Source of the DNA: Treponema sp.
Lineage (GTDB): Bacteria > Spirochaetota > Spirochaetia > Treponematales > Treponemataceae
NCBI GenBank assembly: GCA_017421145.1
Contig: JAFOTA010000052.1
Span: 1 to 6,846, forward strand
Length of the DNA: 6,846 nt
Reading direction: 5' to 3'
The notes under the pieces were generated by a model. It had not been told where the DNA came from and searched no databases. It saw only the letters and a program-made list of their open reading frames with translations. The position numbers and the translations under genes were made by a program. Below, piece after piece: positions 1 to 6,254 of the stretch (position 1 is the stretch's first letter; each line of letters opens with the position of its first letter).

Positions 1-630
1 ATCATTTTTGAAAAGGTTGTAATCTTTGTCACCGATGTGAATCAGTATGCCTTCCGGCTGGAGTGCAGCAATTTTGTTCTGGAAATATTTTCCGCAGTCT
101 GAAACGGACAAGCTGTCTTCGCTTTTGTTGTAGATTTCAAAATTGAAGTCGAAAGATTTTGCAAGTTCTGCAACCGGAATCTTTTTGTCCAACGAACCGC
201 CGAAGAGAATAACCGAGTTCTTCATTTCAACAGTAGCGCTCTTTCTGTTGATGAATTCGTCCAATGAATTAGTGTAGTTGGTCATATTGTCCTCCTTTGC
301 TTCTGCAATATTTTCAACTTGTATGCTTTTGATTGCATCGTTTACATCATTTGCAACGGCCTTTTTGTCCAAAGCCTTGTTCCTGATGTAGACGAAGATG
401 TTTGTCATGACGATTGCGAGGTTCAAAAAATAAACCGCAAGCACGTAGTTATATTGTTTGTTGATGAGCTTTGCCGTGATGCCGGCAATATAGCCCGTGA
501 TAATCAGAATGATAAACGGAAGGCTTGTGCCTTTTGCAGTTCTTGCTCTGTATGCCTTGATAACATTCAGCGGCCAAGAAAATCCGAAACAGATTAACAT
601 TGTTGCTTCAAAAAGATGAGCAATTTCCAT
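1..630 (-). CDS. PQ-loop (SemiSWEET-like) membrane domain fused to a degenerate SGNH/GDSL-like domain; partial, 3' end beyond left edge
   Basis: Reading leftward from ATG 628-630, the frame stays open for 210 codons to the window edge. AGGAG at 641-645 lies 10 nt upstream of the ATG. Residues 4-22, 38-56 and 63-82 are hydrophobic. Residues 19-37 (WPLNVIKAYRARTAKGTSL) resemble the PQ-loop signature of SemiSWEET half-transporters, with PL in place of PQ. Three helices in about 85 residues fits that fold. A charged linker (84-135) leads to an SGNH-like beginning: a hydrophobic strand and FGGS (143-146) resembling block I (GDS), then a 'QPEGILIHIGDKD' stretch (191-203) resembling the block with GxND. 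The nucleophile-position Ser is kept, but the block III Asn is replaced by Lys and the block II Gly is not evident. The C-terminal part, including any catalytic Asp-His, is outside the window. Substrate unknown: sugar transport is suggested by the fold only. The three-helix domain is fairly secure, the SGNH assignment less so. The gene is divergent from the sensor kinase. Confidence 0.72.
   Translation of the reverse strand, partial: MEIAHLFEATMLICFGFSWPLNVIKAYRARTAKGTSLPFIILIITGYIAGITAKLINKQYNYVLAVYFLNLAIVMTNIFVYIRNKALDKKAVANDVNDAIKSIQVENIAEAKEDNMTNYTNSLDEFINRKSATVEMKNSVILFGGSLDKKIPVAELAKSFDFNFEIYNKSEDSLSVSDCGKYFQNKIAALQPEGILIHIGDKDYNLFKND
283..298 (-). promoter_or_regulatory. Strong internal Shine-Dalgarno and in-frame ATG at the domain junction
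   Basis: On the minus strand AAAGGAGG (298-291) is followed by a 5-nt spacer (ACAAT) and ATG (285-283). The match to the 16S rRNA 3' end is better, and the spacing tighter, than at the gene's own start (AGGAG, 10 nt). The ATG is in frame with the upstream start and is codon 116, exactly between the membrane domain and the SGNH-like domain. It could start a separate soluble C-terminal protein. The four codons overlapping the site (Lys-Glu-Asp-Asn) could also produce it by chance. Confidence 0.5.
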
Positions 631-672
631 TTTTTTCACACTCCTGAACTTTTGTGTTTTAATCTTGTCTAC

Positions 673-700
673 ATAATAGCGCATAAAAAAAAACAAGCAA
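673..700 (-). promoter_or_regulatory. Probable sigma70-type promoter of the PQ-loop/SGNH gene
   Basis: Minus strand: TTGCTT (700-695) as -35, a 16-nt spacer containing nine T residues, and TATTAT (678-673) as -10. The predicted start near 666 gives a leader of about 35 nt including AGGAG at 645-641. The -35 element lies inside the left arm of the inverted repeat at 694-761. Confidence 0.5.
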
Positions 701-761
701 TTTTTTGAAAGATTAAAAAATCAATTTTGCATTGCAAATTTTTTTTACTTTCAAAAGCTTG
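694..761. repeat. Inverted repeat in the divergent promoter region, with a nested short palindrome
   Basis: TTTTGAAAG (703-711) pairs perfectly with CTTTCAAAA (748-756). Outside it, CAAGC (694-698) pairs with GCTTG (757-761), leaving a 4-nt bulge (699-702). The 36-nt interior contains a second palindrome, TTTGCA-T-TGCAAA (726-738). Neither flanking gene ends here, so this is not a terminator for them. Operator sites shared by the two divergent genes are possible. The surrounding DNA is very AT-rich, so part of the symmetry may be chance. Confidence 0.4.
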
Positions 762-777
762 TTCATAAACCATGCAA

Positions 778-806
778 TTGCTTTTTGCTTGATGTGCTGA
801 TATATT
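778..806 (+). promoter_or_regulatory. Probable promoter of the sensor kinase gene, placing the transcript start at or next to the ATG
   Basis: TTGCTT (778-783), a 17-nt spacer, and TATATT (801-806). Seven bases after the -10 is position 813, the A of the proposed start codon. No Shine-Dalgarno-like sequence precedes that ATG, so the mRNA may be leaderless. A more upstream promoter is not excluded. Confidence 0.45.
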
Positions 807-812
807 AAAACC

Positions 813-2072
813 ATGGAAAAAAAATCAGATAATAGAGGAAAGTTGGATTCAATCAGAAAAGAGATAAAACGAACCCAGCTGATTTTAATAATCTCGGTAA
901 CCGTTCTTCTGACAATCGGCGGTGCGATAATAAACATTAATTCAAATGACAAATCTTTCAATCAAATACTTCAGGAAACTTCGGAGCTTATAACAAGGCT
1001 CTACCATTTTACTAAAGATTACAGCCAGGAAGATTTGTGCAAATATATGGATTCTGTCGTTGCCCAGCTCCCGGATGTCGATGTCATTTCAATCGTTGAC
1101 AAAAACAACAACCGCATCTATCACACGAACCATGCTTTGATAAACACCCAATATGACGGCACTCACCCAGATTTTTCCATGCATCAGAAAGGATTCTACA
1201 CTGAAAATGACATAGGTCCTTCCGGTCCGCAAAGAAGAACGTATTCTGCAATTTATGATGATTACGGCGAATACCGGGGATTTATCATGACGATCCGACT
1301 GCAGGTTTCCATGCGCCTGGTTACGATCAGGATTATCAGTCTGTTTGTCAGCGTAGTTGTCTTTGCCATTTTGCTGGAGCTTGCGATATGCACGTACATT
1401 TCAAAAAAAATCAAAAGGGAATTTTTGGAATTCACGGAAGATTTTGAGGGAACGAAATTTCTTGTTGATTCGATGCGTGCAAACAACCATGATTTTACGA
1501 ACAAGCTTCATGTAATCCTTGGTTTGATTCAAATCCAAGAATATGACAAGGCGGTTTCATACATCGAAAACATTTCCATAATCCAGCGTGAAACGGTCAG
1601 CATGATAATGCACACGATTGAAAATCCGTCGTTTGCGGCTCTTTTGGTCGGAAAGATTGCGCGTGCTTCTGAATGCAACGTAAAATTTGTTTTGAAAGAG
1701 GGGCTTCATTTCAAATCTGAGGACATTGCAGTGCCGTCGGAAGCTCTCGTTACGATTACCGGCAATCTTATTGACAATGCGCTTGACTCAATGAACATGG
1801 ACATGTCATTTGAAAAAACGAAAGAGCTTGTTTTCGGTGCTTTCACAAAACCCGGCGAGCTTTTGATTACCGTAAAGGACAACGGACTCGGAATCAGTGA
1901 GGAAAATCTTGATAAGATTTTTGAAAACGGATATTCAACCAAAGGTTCTGGAAGGGGTGTCGGGCTTTATCATACAAAACAGCTCATCGAAAGTCTCGGA
2001 GGCTCTATAAGCGTGGAATCTCAGGTTGGAAAAGGTGCGTGTTTTATGGTAATCTTAAAAAATAAGCGATAG
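813..2072 (+). CDS. CitA/DcuS-family membrane sensor histidine kinase lacking the cytoplasmic PAS domain
   Basis: The product has 419 residues. TM1 is about 22-42, an extracytoplasmic PAS-like (PDC) sensor spans about 45-165, and TM2 is about 173-196. The phosphoacceptor is H226 in the NHDFTNKLH segment typical of citrate/C4-dicarboxylate kinases. The ATPase follows: N box GNLIDNALDS (317-326), G1 DNGLGI (356-361), F-box region around F370, and G2 GRGVGLYHTK (380-389). The sensor has R-I-Y-H (101-104) and R142-T-Y-S-A-I-Y-D. By my remembered alignment these match Arg107, His110 and Arg147 of E. coli DcuS, which bind carboxylates, so a di- or tricarboxylate ligand is inferred. Only about 30 residues separate TM2 from H226, whereas CitA and DcuS carry a PAS domain of about 100 residues there. 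The ATG at 813 has no Shine-Dalgarno; TTG at 843 (codon 11) has AGAGG upstream and is an alternative start. The response regulator begins 9 nt after the stop. Confidence 0.9.
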   Translation: MEKKSDNRGKLDSIRKEIKRTQLILIISVTVLLTIGGAIININSNDKSFNQILQETSELITRLYHFTKDYSQEDLCKYMDSVVAQLPDVDVISIVDKNNNRIYHTNHALINTQYDGTHPDFSMHQKGFYTENDIGPSGPQRRTYSAIYDDYGEYRGFIMTIRLQVSMRLVTIRIISLFVSVVVFAILLELAICTYISKKIKREFLEFTEDFEGTKFLVDSMRANNHDFTNKLHVILGLIQIQEYDKAVSYIENISIIQRETVSMIMHTIENPSFAALLVGKIARASECNVKFVLKEGLHFKSEDIAVPSEALVTITGNLIDNALDSMNMDMSFEKTKELVFGAFTKPGELLITVKDNGLGISEENLDKIFENGYSTKGSGRGVGLYHTKQLIESLGGSISVESQVGKGACFMVILKNKR

Positions 2073-2081
2073 GGGGAATCA

Positions 2082-2765
2082 ATGTCTTATAAAGTGCTGA
2101 TTGTCGAAGATGATCCGATGGTTTCGATGATTAATGAGCAGTATGTTTGCAAAAACCAGGATTTTTCTGTCGTTGCTTCATGCCGTAACGGACAGGATGC
2201 ATTGGATTATTTGAAATCGAATGAAGTTGATTTGATTCTCCTTGATGTGTACATGCCGCTGATGAACGGAATCGAAACTCTCAAAAAAATCCGCGAGATG
2301 AAAGTCGATTCTGAAGTGATTATGGTTACTGCCGCAAATGATACTATGACAATTGAAGACACCATGCACCTCGGCGTTTTGGATTATCTTATAAAGCCGT
2401 TCGCTTATGAGCGTTTTGAAGTGGCTCTTGAAAAATTCATATCAAAAATCAATCTGCTGAAGGGACGTGAAATTTTAGACCAAAGATGCGTCGATTCGAT
2501 TATTGCAAATCTGTCGCCGGTCAAAGCGGAAGAAAAAAATTATCCGAAAGGCATACAGGAAAAAACACTTGTGCTTGTTTTGAATTATTTCAAAAAAAAT
2601 CCCCAGTGGTGCAGTGCGGATATGATTGCAGAAAATCTTGGAATTTCAATCGTGACAGTGAGAAATTATTTGAATTATCTTACGAAACAAGGGACGGTCA
2701 TTCAGGACATAAACTATGAAACCGGCGGGCGGCCTTGCATGTTGTACAGGGGAAAGGACAAATAA
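2082..2765 (+). CDS. CitB/DcuR-family response regulator with C-terminal winged-helix DNA-binding domain
   Basis: The product has 227 residues. The receiver domain (about 3-122) has the acidic pair E9/D10 and D11, phosphoacceptor D55 in LILLDVYMP, T83 and K105. A helical linker leads to a helix-turn-helix (about 160-222) with 'AENLGISIVTVRNYLNYL' as the recognition region and 'YETGGRPCMLYR' as the wing, which is typical of CitB, DcuR and MalR. It should be phosphorylated by the upstream kinase and activate carboxylate transport or metabolism genes, none of which is in this window. The G-rich stretch 2073-2076, just after the kinase stop, is the likely ribosome binding site. The 9-nt gap implies co-transcription. 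The assignment to this family is firm; the target genes are unknown. Confidence 0.93.
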   Translation: MSYKVLIVEDDPMVSMINEQYVCKNQDFSVVASCRNGQDALDYLKSNEVDLILLDVYMPLMNGIETLKKIREMKVDSEVIMVTAANDTMTIEDTMHLGVLDYLIKPFAYERFEVALEKFISKINLLKGREILDQRCVDSIIANLSPVKAEEKNYPKGIQEKTLVLVLNYFKKNPQWCSADMIAENLGISIVTVRNYLNYLTKQGTVIQDINYETGGRPCMLYRGKDK

Positions 2766-2790
2766 CCGGAAAATTTGGAAACAAAGCCAC

Positions 2791-2819
2791 TGTAAACTTA
2801 TTTTGAATTCTGATATAAT
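2791..2819 (+). promoter_or_regulatory. Extended -10 promoter of the TraB/GumN gene
   Basis: A consensus TATAAT (2814-2819) is preceded by TG one base upstream (2811-2812), forming an extended -10 element. The -35 position, 17 nt upstream (2791-2796, TGTAAA), is weak, as is usual with an extended -10. The predicted start near 2826 gives a leader of about 23 nt carrying GGAGG at 2838-2842. I see no terminator hairpin between the response regulator and this promoter, so read-through from the kinase operon is possible. Confidence 0.6.
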
Positions 2820-2848
2820 TTTTTCACTGAATTTCTCGGAGGAATAAA

Positions 2849-3859
2849 TTGAAGAACAAGATAAGATTATTTGCTGTTTTTGCCTTGCTTTTGATTTCCA
2901 CTGCATCATTCGCCTTTGCAAAATCAGATTTTTCTATAAGCCCATTTTTTTCTGCAACCGGCAGTTCAAAGCAACCGGTAGAATTCAAAAAGGCTGTCGT
3001 TGAAAAAATTGACCGCATGTTCTGGAAGATTTCTGGAACCGATAAAAAGGGAAGGCCTTCATCCGTCTATCTGCTTGGAACGATCCATGTCGGTGATGAA
3101 AAGCTTCTCCCTCTCCCTGATCCGATTATGGATGCTTTTTGGGGTGCCAAGCGTGTTGCCGCTGAAATTTCAGAAGATGATATGGAAAATGTAGAGGGTG
3201 CAATTGCCGCTGCCATGGGAAAAAGCTATCTGAATGCAAACGGCCGCAATGTCCTTGACTATCTTACCGAAGAAGAAAAGAAAGCTCTTGAACCTCTGGC
3301 AGATAAAGCAATGTTGGAGCAGCTTGCAGTGTTTGAGCCGTGGGTTATGATGATAGCAACTTCTACAGGCCAGTATTCACAGGTCGGAATGACAGGCGAA
3401 GGCGGAATAGATTTATATTTGATGGGTCTTTTGTCAGAAAAGGGAAAAGCTTGGGAAGGAATGGACACATTGCAGACTCAGCTTGACATTCTGGCTTTCG
3501 GTGACTACGACCAGCAGATTTTTATGCTGAAACAATCAATTGCTGCTATGATCAACCCAAAAGAGTCATCAATTACCATGTCTGATTTGTACAAAGCCTA
3601 TCTTGATGATGATGTCGGTACTTTGTCCAAGCTTTTGGATGCAGAACTTAAAAATGATGAAGATGTTCCGCCTGAAATGGAAGATTTCATGGAGTCTTAC
3701 TACAAGGCCATAATGGATGACAGGAATTCCGCCTGGGCAAAAAAGATTGATTCATGGCTTAGGGAAGGCGGTTCTTCCTTTGTTTTTGCAGGATGTGCAC
3801 ACTTTATCGGCGATCACTCCGTTTTTTATTATCTGAAAGAAAATAATACGATAGAGTAA
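2849..3859 (+). CDS. Secreted TraB/GumN (PrgY/Tiki-like) family protein
   Basis: The product has 336 residues and starts at TTG 2849, chosen because GGAGG lies 6 nt upstream and the signal peptide begins there. Residues 1-24 form an Sec signal peptide (KNKIR, hydrophobic core, AFA cleavage site) with no lipobox cysteine, so the protein should be released or periplasmic. Family hallmarks are in order: LLGTIHVG (75-82) with the GxxH motif, the acidic EIS after the first helices (106-108), EGGIDLYL (184-191), EGMDTLQTQLDIL (203-215), the 'RN..WA..I' helix (292-300), and the second GxxH in VFAGCAHFIGDHS (312-324). In Tiki and related proteins both GxxH motifs are proposed metal-binding or catalytic sites, and both are present here. 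The protein ends shortly after the last helix, so the usual final strand may be missing. Substrate is unknown; protease activity is known only for eukaryotic relatives. It ends at a bidirectional terminator facing the TPM operon. Confidence 0.88.
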   Translation: MKNKIRLFAVFALLLISTASFAFAKSDFSISPFFSATGSSKQPVEFKKAVVEKIDRMFWKISGTDKKGRPSSVYLLGTIHVGDEKLLPLPDPIMDAFWGAKRVAAEISEDDMENVEGAIAAAMGKSYLNANGRNVLDYLTEEEKKALEPLADKAMLEQLAVFEPWVMMIATSTGQYSQVGMTGEGGIDLYLMGLLSEKGKAWEGMDTLQTQLDILAFGDYDQQIFMLKQSIAAMINPKESSITMSDLYKAYLDDDVGTLSKLLDAELKNDEDVPPEMEDFMESYYKAIMDDRNSAWAKKIDSWLREGGSSFVFAGCAHFIGDHSVFYYLKENNTIE

Positions 3860-3872
3860 AGAGCATAAAAAT

Positions 3873-3910
3873 AGGGGTTGCCTTTTATAAGACAGCCCCT
3901 TGTTTTTTTT
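3873..3910. terminator. Bidirectional intrinsic terminator between convergent genes
   Basis: AGGGGTTG (3873-3880) pairs with CAGCCCCT (3893-3900) through one G-T wobble. An inner CTT/AAG pairing closes a small loop. On the plus strand it is followed by eight T residues (3903-3910). On the minus strand it is followed by ATTTTTAT from the A-run at 3866-3872. It would end the TraB/GumN transcript 14 nt after its stop and the TPM transcript 8 nt after its stop. Confidence 0.88.
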
Positions 3911-5000
3911 AGAAATGTCCGCTTGAATGTGAGAAACCGCTGCCGCCACCTCCGCTGCTGGACGAAGATTTTACTGTTGTCGTGTGGCTTGTCGAATACT
4001 TGAAGATATCTTTCTTTTCAAAGAATTCTACGCCGTCATCGGAAATATAAGAATCAGCTTCTGAAGCAAATGCAACGTTGTTCATCTTTTTCTTCTCGTT
4101 TCCAAGGCATGCAAATGCAAATATAAGCGCAATGACCACTCCGATTATCACGCAGATCAGGATATATCCATTGTTTTTTTCTTCAAACATAGTCTTGTAG
4201 CTTTTACCGGATGACCTGTCCACCTGCAAGATTCTTTCGGCACAGTCAACAAAAGCTTCTACGCCGGATGCCCAGTCATTGTTCCTTAAATATGGCAGGA
4301 AACTGTCTTTCAATTCAGTTTTGCGGGCGTCAGAGAAAGCGATGTTTCCGTATTCTCCGTGAGATGCCAAGTCATATCCGCGGTCGTTCATGGACAGGAG
4401 CAAAAGCAGTCCGTGCCTCTGATTTCCCAAGCCAAGCATATTTTGGTTGTAAATCTTTTCGCTGGCTTTTTCAATTTCGGAACCATAAGATTTATAATCC
4501 TGGATGATTGCGACATAAACACCAAGCTCATAGTTTTCTGAAATCCTCTGGAGCCTGTTTTTTATTGACTGGAGCTGGCTTGATGACAGAAGACCAACCT
4601 GATCCTGAATCAAGAATGCGGCCTGTGTTGAATGGTCGATTTCGTAAGGCGCTGAATCAGAATAATCATCGTAATCATCAAATTCGATGTCTTTGTCGTA
4701 ATCTTCATCTTCATAAAGATAGCCGTTATCGTCCAGATAGGATATGAAATCATTGAATGCCGCTTCATCATAGGTGTCCGGCATATAGCTTTCCAAATCT
4801 GCCAGTGTTTCAGAATTGTCAAGGGCATTAAAAAAATCCTCTTCTGTATATCCGTCCGGGAATGACTGCACCAGCTTGAATACAGCCCCAGAATATTCAG
4901 GATTTGCAAAATCATCAGATTCTGATTGAGCAAAAACTTGATTTATAGGAAACAATGCAAAGCACAAAAATGCTGTTATCGTTAAGAATATTTTTTTCAT
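3909..5000 (-). CDS. Secreted/membrane TPM-domain protein (YgcG/YdjH-like)
   Basis: The product has 363 residues. Residues 1-24 form a signal peptide (cleavage VFA|QS). An N-terminal segment (about 35-93) contains two copies of a short motif. A very acidic D/Y-rich stretch (95-121) follows. The TPM (PF04536-type) domain covers about 127-259: 'FLIQDQVGLLSSSQLQSIKN', then a strand VYVAI (161-165), GLLLLLSMNDRGYDL (197-211) and a C-terminal helix WASGVEAFVDCAERIL. A transmembrane helix (279-299) and a short basic cytoplasmic tail end in a Ser/Gly/His-rich tip (345-363, GGGGSGFSHSSGHF). This order matches membrane-anchored TPM proteins. TPM domains are reported in plant and some bacterial phosphatases, and as envelope or scaffold domains elsewhere, so activity is not predicted. 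GAGGG (5010-5006) lies 5 nt upstream of the ATG, and the gene follows the zinc-ribbon gene by 12 nt. The acidic stretch and the short repeats are unusual for the family. Confidence 0.85.
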   Translation of the reverse strand: MKKIFLTITAFLCFALFPINQVFAQSESDDFANPEYSGAVFKLVQSFPDGYTEEDFFNALDNSETLADLESYMPDTYDEAAFNDFISYLDDNGYLYEDEDYDKDIEFDDYDDYSDSAPYEIDHSTQAAFLIQDQVGLLSSSQLQSIKNRLQRISENYELGVYVAIIQDYKSYGSEIEKASEKIYNQNMLGLGNQRHGLLLLLSMNDRGYDLASHGEYGNIAFSDARKTELKDSFLPYLRNNDWASGVEAFVDCAERILQVDRSSGKSYKTMFEEKNNGYILICVIIGVVIALIFAFACLGNEKKKMNNVAFASEADSYISDDGVEFFEKKDIFKYSTSHTTTVKSSSSSGGGGSGFSHSSGHF

Positions 5001-5012
5001 TTCAACCCTCTT

Positions 5013-6188
5013 TTAGCTAAAGAACCATTTTATGACAAAATAGGCTATCACGCCGCAGATGCCGCCGATTAAAAGACCGCCCAAGAATCTTAGCATGAAA
5101 AAGAGGAAAGCCCTTCCCTTGCTGATCGGCAGTTTTCCTACGACTTTTCCAGTCTGACCGTTCACCGCAAAAAGGAATTTCGTGTCATTCCATTTTGTGT
5201 AAAGAAGATAAACCGGGAGCAGTGCATAGTAGACTTTGCCGCTTTTGAGCGAGATGTTTTTGCTCGTAAGCTTGCATGTGCTATAGCCGGTTACGCTTTT
5301 TTCCATCGTTTCAACAAAGGAGCCTGAGCAACGGGTGTTTACGCGGTCGGTTGACTGTTCAACGGTGACATCGTATTTGTCTGCAAGATAACCCGGAAGA
5401 TATGCCGTGGAAAATTCTTTAAGCTCTTTGTAATCGAACGGTTCAAGAGAATCCATCATGTCATCGGGCATTTTTTCTGATGCATCGGCCGGTATTTTTG
5501 AAAAATCTATTTTTCCGGAGCGGATACAATCATAATAGCGCGTGGTCGTAGTTATTGAATTTCCATGCTTGACGGATGTTTTTGTCGTCGTCCTGAATGT
5601 CAAAGTTCCTTCTGCTGTTCCGTCAAAAAGCCAGAAAGGAACATAAATGCCTTTGATTTCTTCCAGATGGTTTTCGTCGGAAAAAAGTTTCGGGAGAAGG
5701 AATTTCTTTTTATAGAACTCTTTGAGCTTGTCGATTGCATCCTGTTTTTTAAGCTTGAACGGGATACAATAATCCGGGTGGAGTGAACCGGAAAACTGCT
5801 GCTCGATGATCGTCGGGTTTCCGCAATAAGGACAGCTGGTTGCCGCCGTGGTTGTTTCACAAATCAATACAGCTCCGCATGACGGACAATTGTATTCCTT
5901 CATGTTGCCTGTATCTTCACCCCAGTCGGAGTTCAGGGAATCGGTATCCCAATTTGTTTCTGCTGAATCGAATCCTTCGCCGCTAACTTCCGGTGGATCA
6001 TCATGGGCTTCTTCAGAAGATGCTTCAGCAGGCTTGTAGATTTCTTCAATCTGCTCGACCGTATAAGAACTGTCACAGTATTCGCAGATAATTTTTCCTG
6101 AGGTAGGGTCAAAGTTAAGACCGCCGCCACAAGCAGGGCACTTGTAATTATTAATAGACTTTGGTTCCATAATCAAAAATTGTAGCAT
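5013..6188 (-). CDS. Double zinc-ribbon protein with C-terminal membrane anchor (YdjG-like)
   Basis: The product has 391 residues. Two zinc ribbons are visible: C17-x2-C20 with C35-x2-C38, and C101-x2-C104 with C119-x2-C122. They are separated by an acidic, low-complexity linker (about 53-98). The central part (140-355) is a beta-rich region with 'GIYVPFWLFDGTAEGTLTF' (180-198) and 'YYALLPVYLLYTKWNDTKFLFAVNGQTGKVVG' (320-351), typical of bacterial TFIIB-type zinc-ribbon proteins. A C-terminal membrane helix (about 365-388) follows. Start 6188 is preferred because AAAGGA (6198-6193) precedes it; Met7 (6170) is better placed for the conserved part but has no ribosome binding site. The gene lies directly upstream of the TPM gene. 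In Bacillus subtilis YdjG and YdjH are an analogous pair that recruits the SPFH protein YdjI to the membrane. A membrane scaffold role is therefore inferred, not shown. Confidence 0.85.
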   Translation of the reverse strand: MLQFLIMEPKSINNYKCPACGGGLNFDPTSGKIICEYCDSSYTVEQIEEIYKPAEASSEEAHDDPPEVSGEGFDSAETNWDTDSLNSDWGEDTGNMKEYNCPSCGAVLICETTTAATSCPYCGNPTIIEQQFSGSLHPDYCIPFKLKKQDAIDKLKEFYKKKFLLPKLFSDENHLEEIKGIYVPFWLFDGTAEGTLTFRTTTKTSVKHGNSITTTTRYYDCIRSGKIDFSKIPADASEKMPDDMMDSLEPFDYKELKEFSTAYLPGYLADKYDVTVEQSTDRVNTRCSGSFVETMEKSVTGYSTCKLTSKNISLKSGKVYYALLPVYLLYTKWNDTKFLFAVNGQTGKVVGKLPISKGRAFLFFMLRFLGGLLIGGICGVIAYFVIKWFFS

Positions 6189-6254
6189 TGAATCCTTTGT
6201 TTTACAAGGTTAATAGGAGAAAACACTTCCGGGCTTATAGGCGTTTACCATAGC

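Noticed and set aside
319..597. Plus-strand open frame of 92 codons
   Set aside because: It lies wholly antisense to the PQ-loop coding region, is Cys-rich without a recognisable fold, and has no ribosome binding site; it is a shadow of the minus-strand gene.
694..761. Reading the inverted repeat as an intrinsic terminator
   Set aside because: Both flanking genes begin here rather than end, the stem is A/T-rich and interrupted by a bulge, and the interior loop is 36 nt.
713..961. Minus-strand open frame of 82 codons overlapping the divergent promoter and the start of the kinase
   Set aside because: Most of it is antisense to the kinase and runs into AT-rich intergenic DNA; no family resemblance, and no promoter or ribosome binding site of its own.
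2766..2848. Possible terminator after the response regulator
   Set aside because: No stable G/C-rich hairpin followed by a T-run could be found; the segment holds only the downstream promoter and ribosome binding site.
2646..2921. Minus-strand frame spanning the end of the response regulator and the start of the TraB gene
   Set aside because: It crosses two well-supported plus-strand genes and an identified promoter, and its product looks like random composition.
4211..4747. Several plus-strand frames within the TPM gene
   Set aside because: The minus-strand reading has a signal peptide, TPM domain and membrane helix; these frames are antisense by-products.
6168..6170. Met7 as the true start of the zinc-ribbon protein
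   Set aside because: No Shine-Dalgarno precedes it, while AAAGGA is well placed for the ATG six codons upstream; kept only as an alternative.
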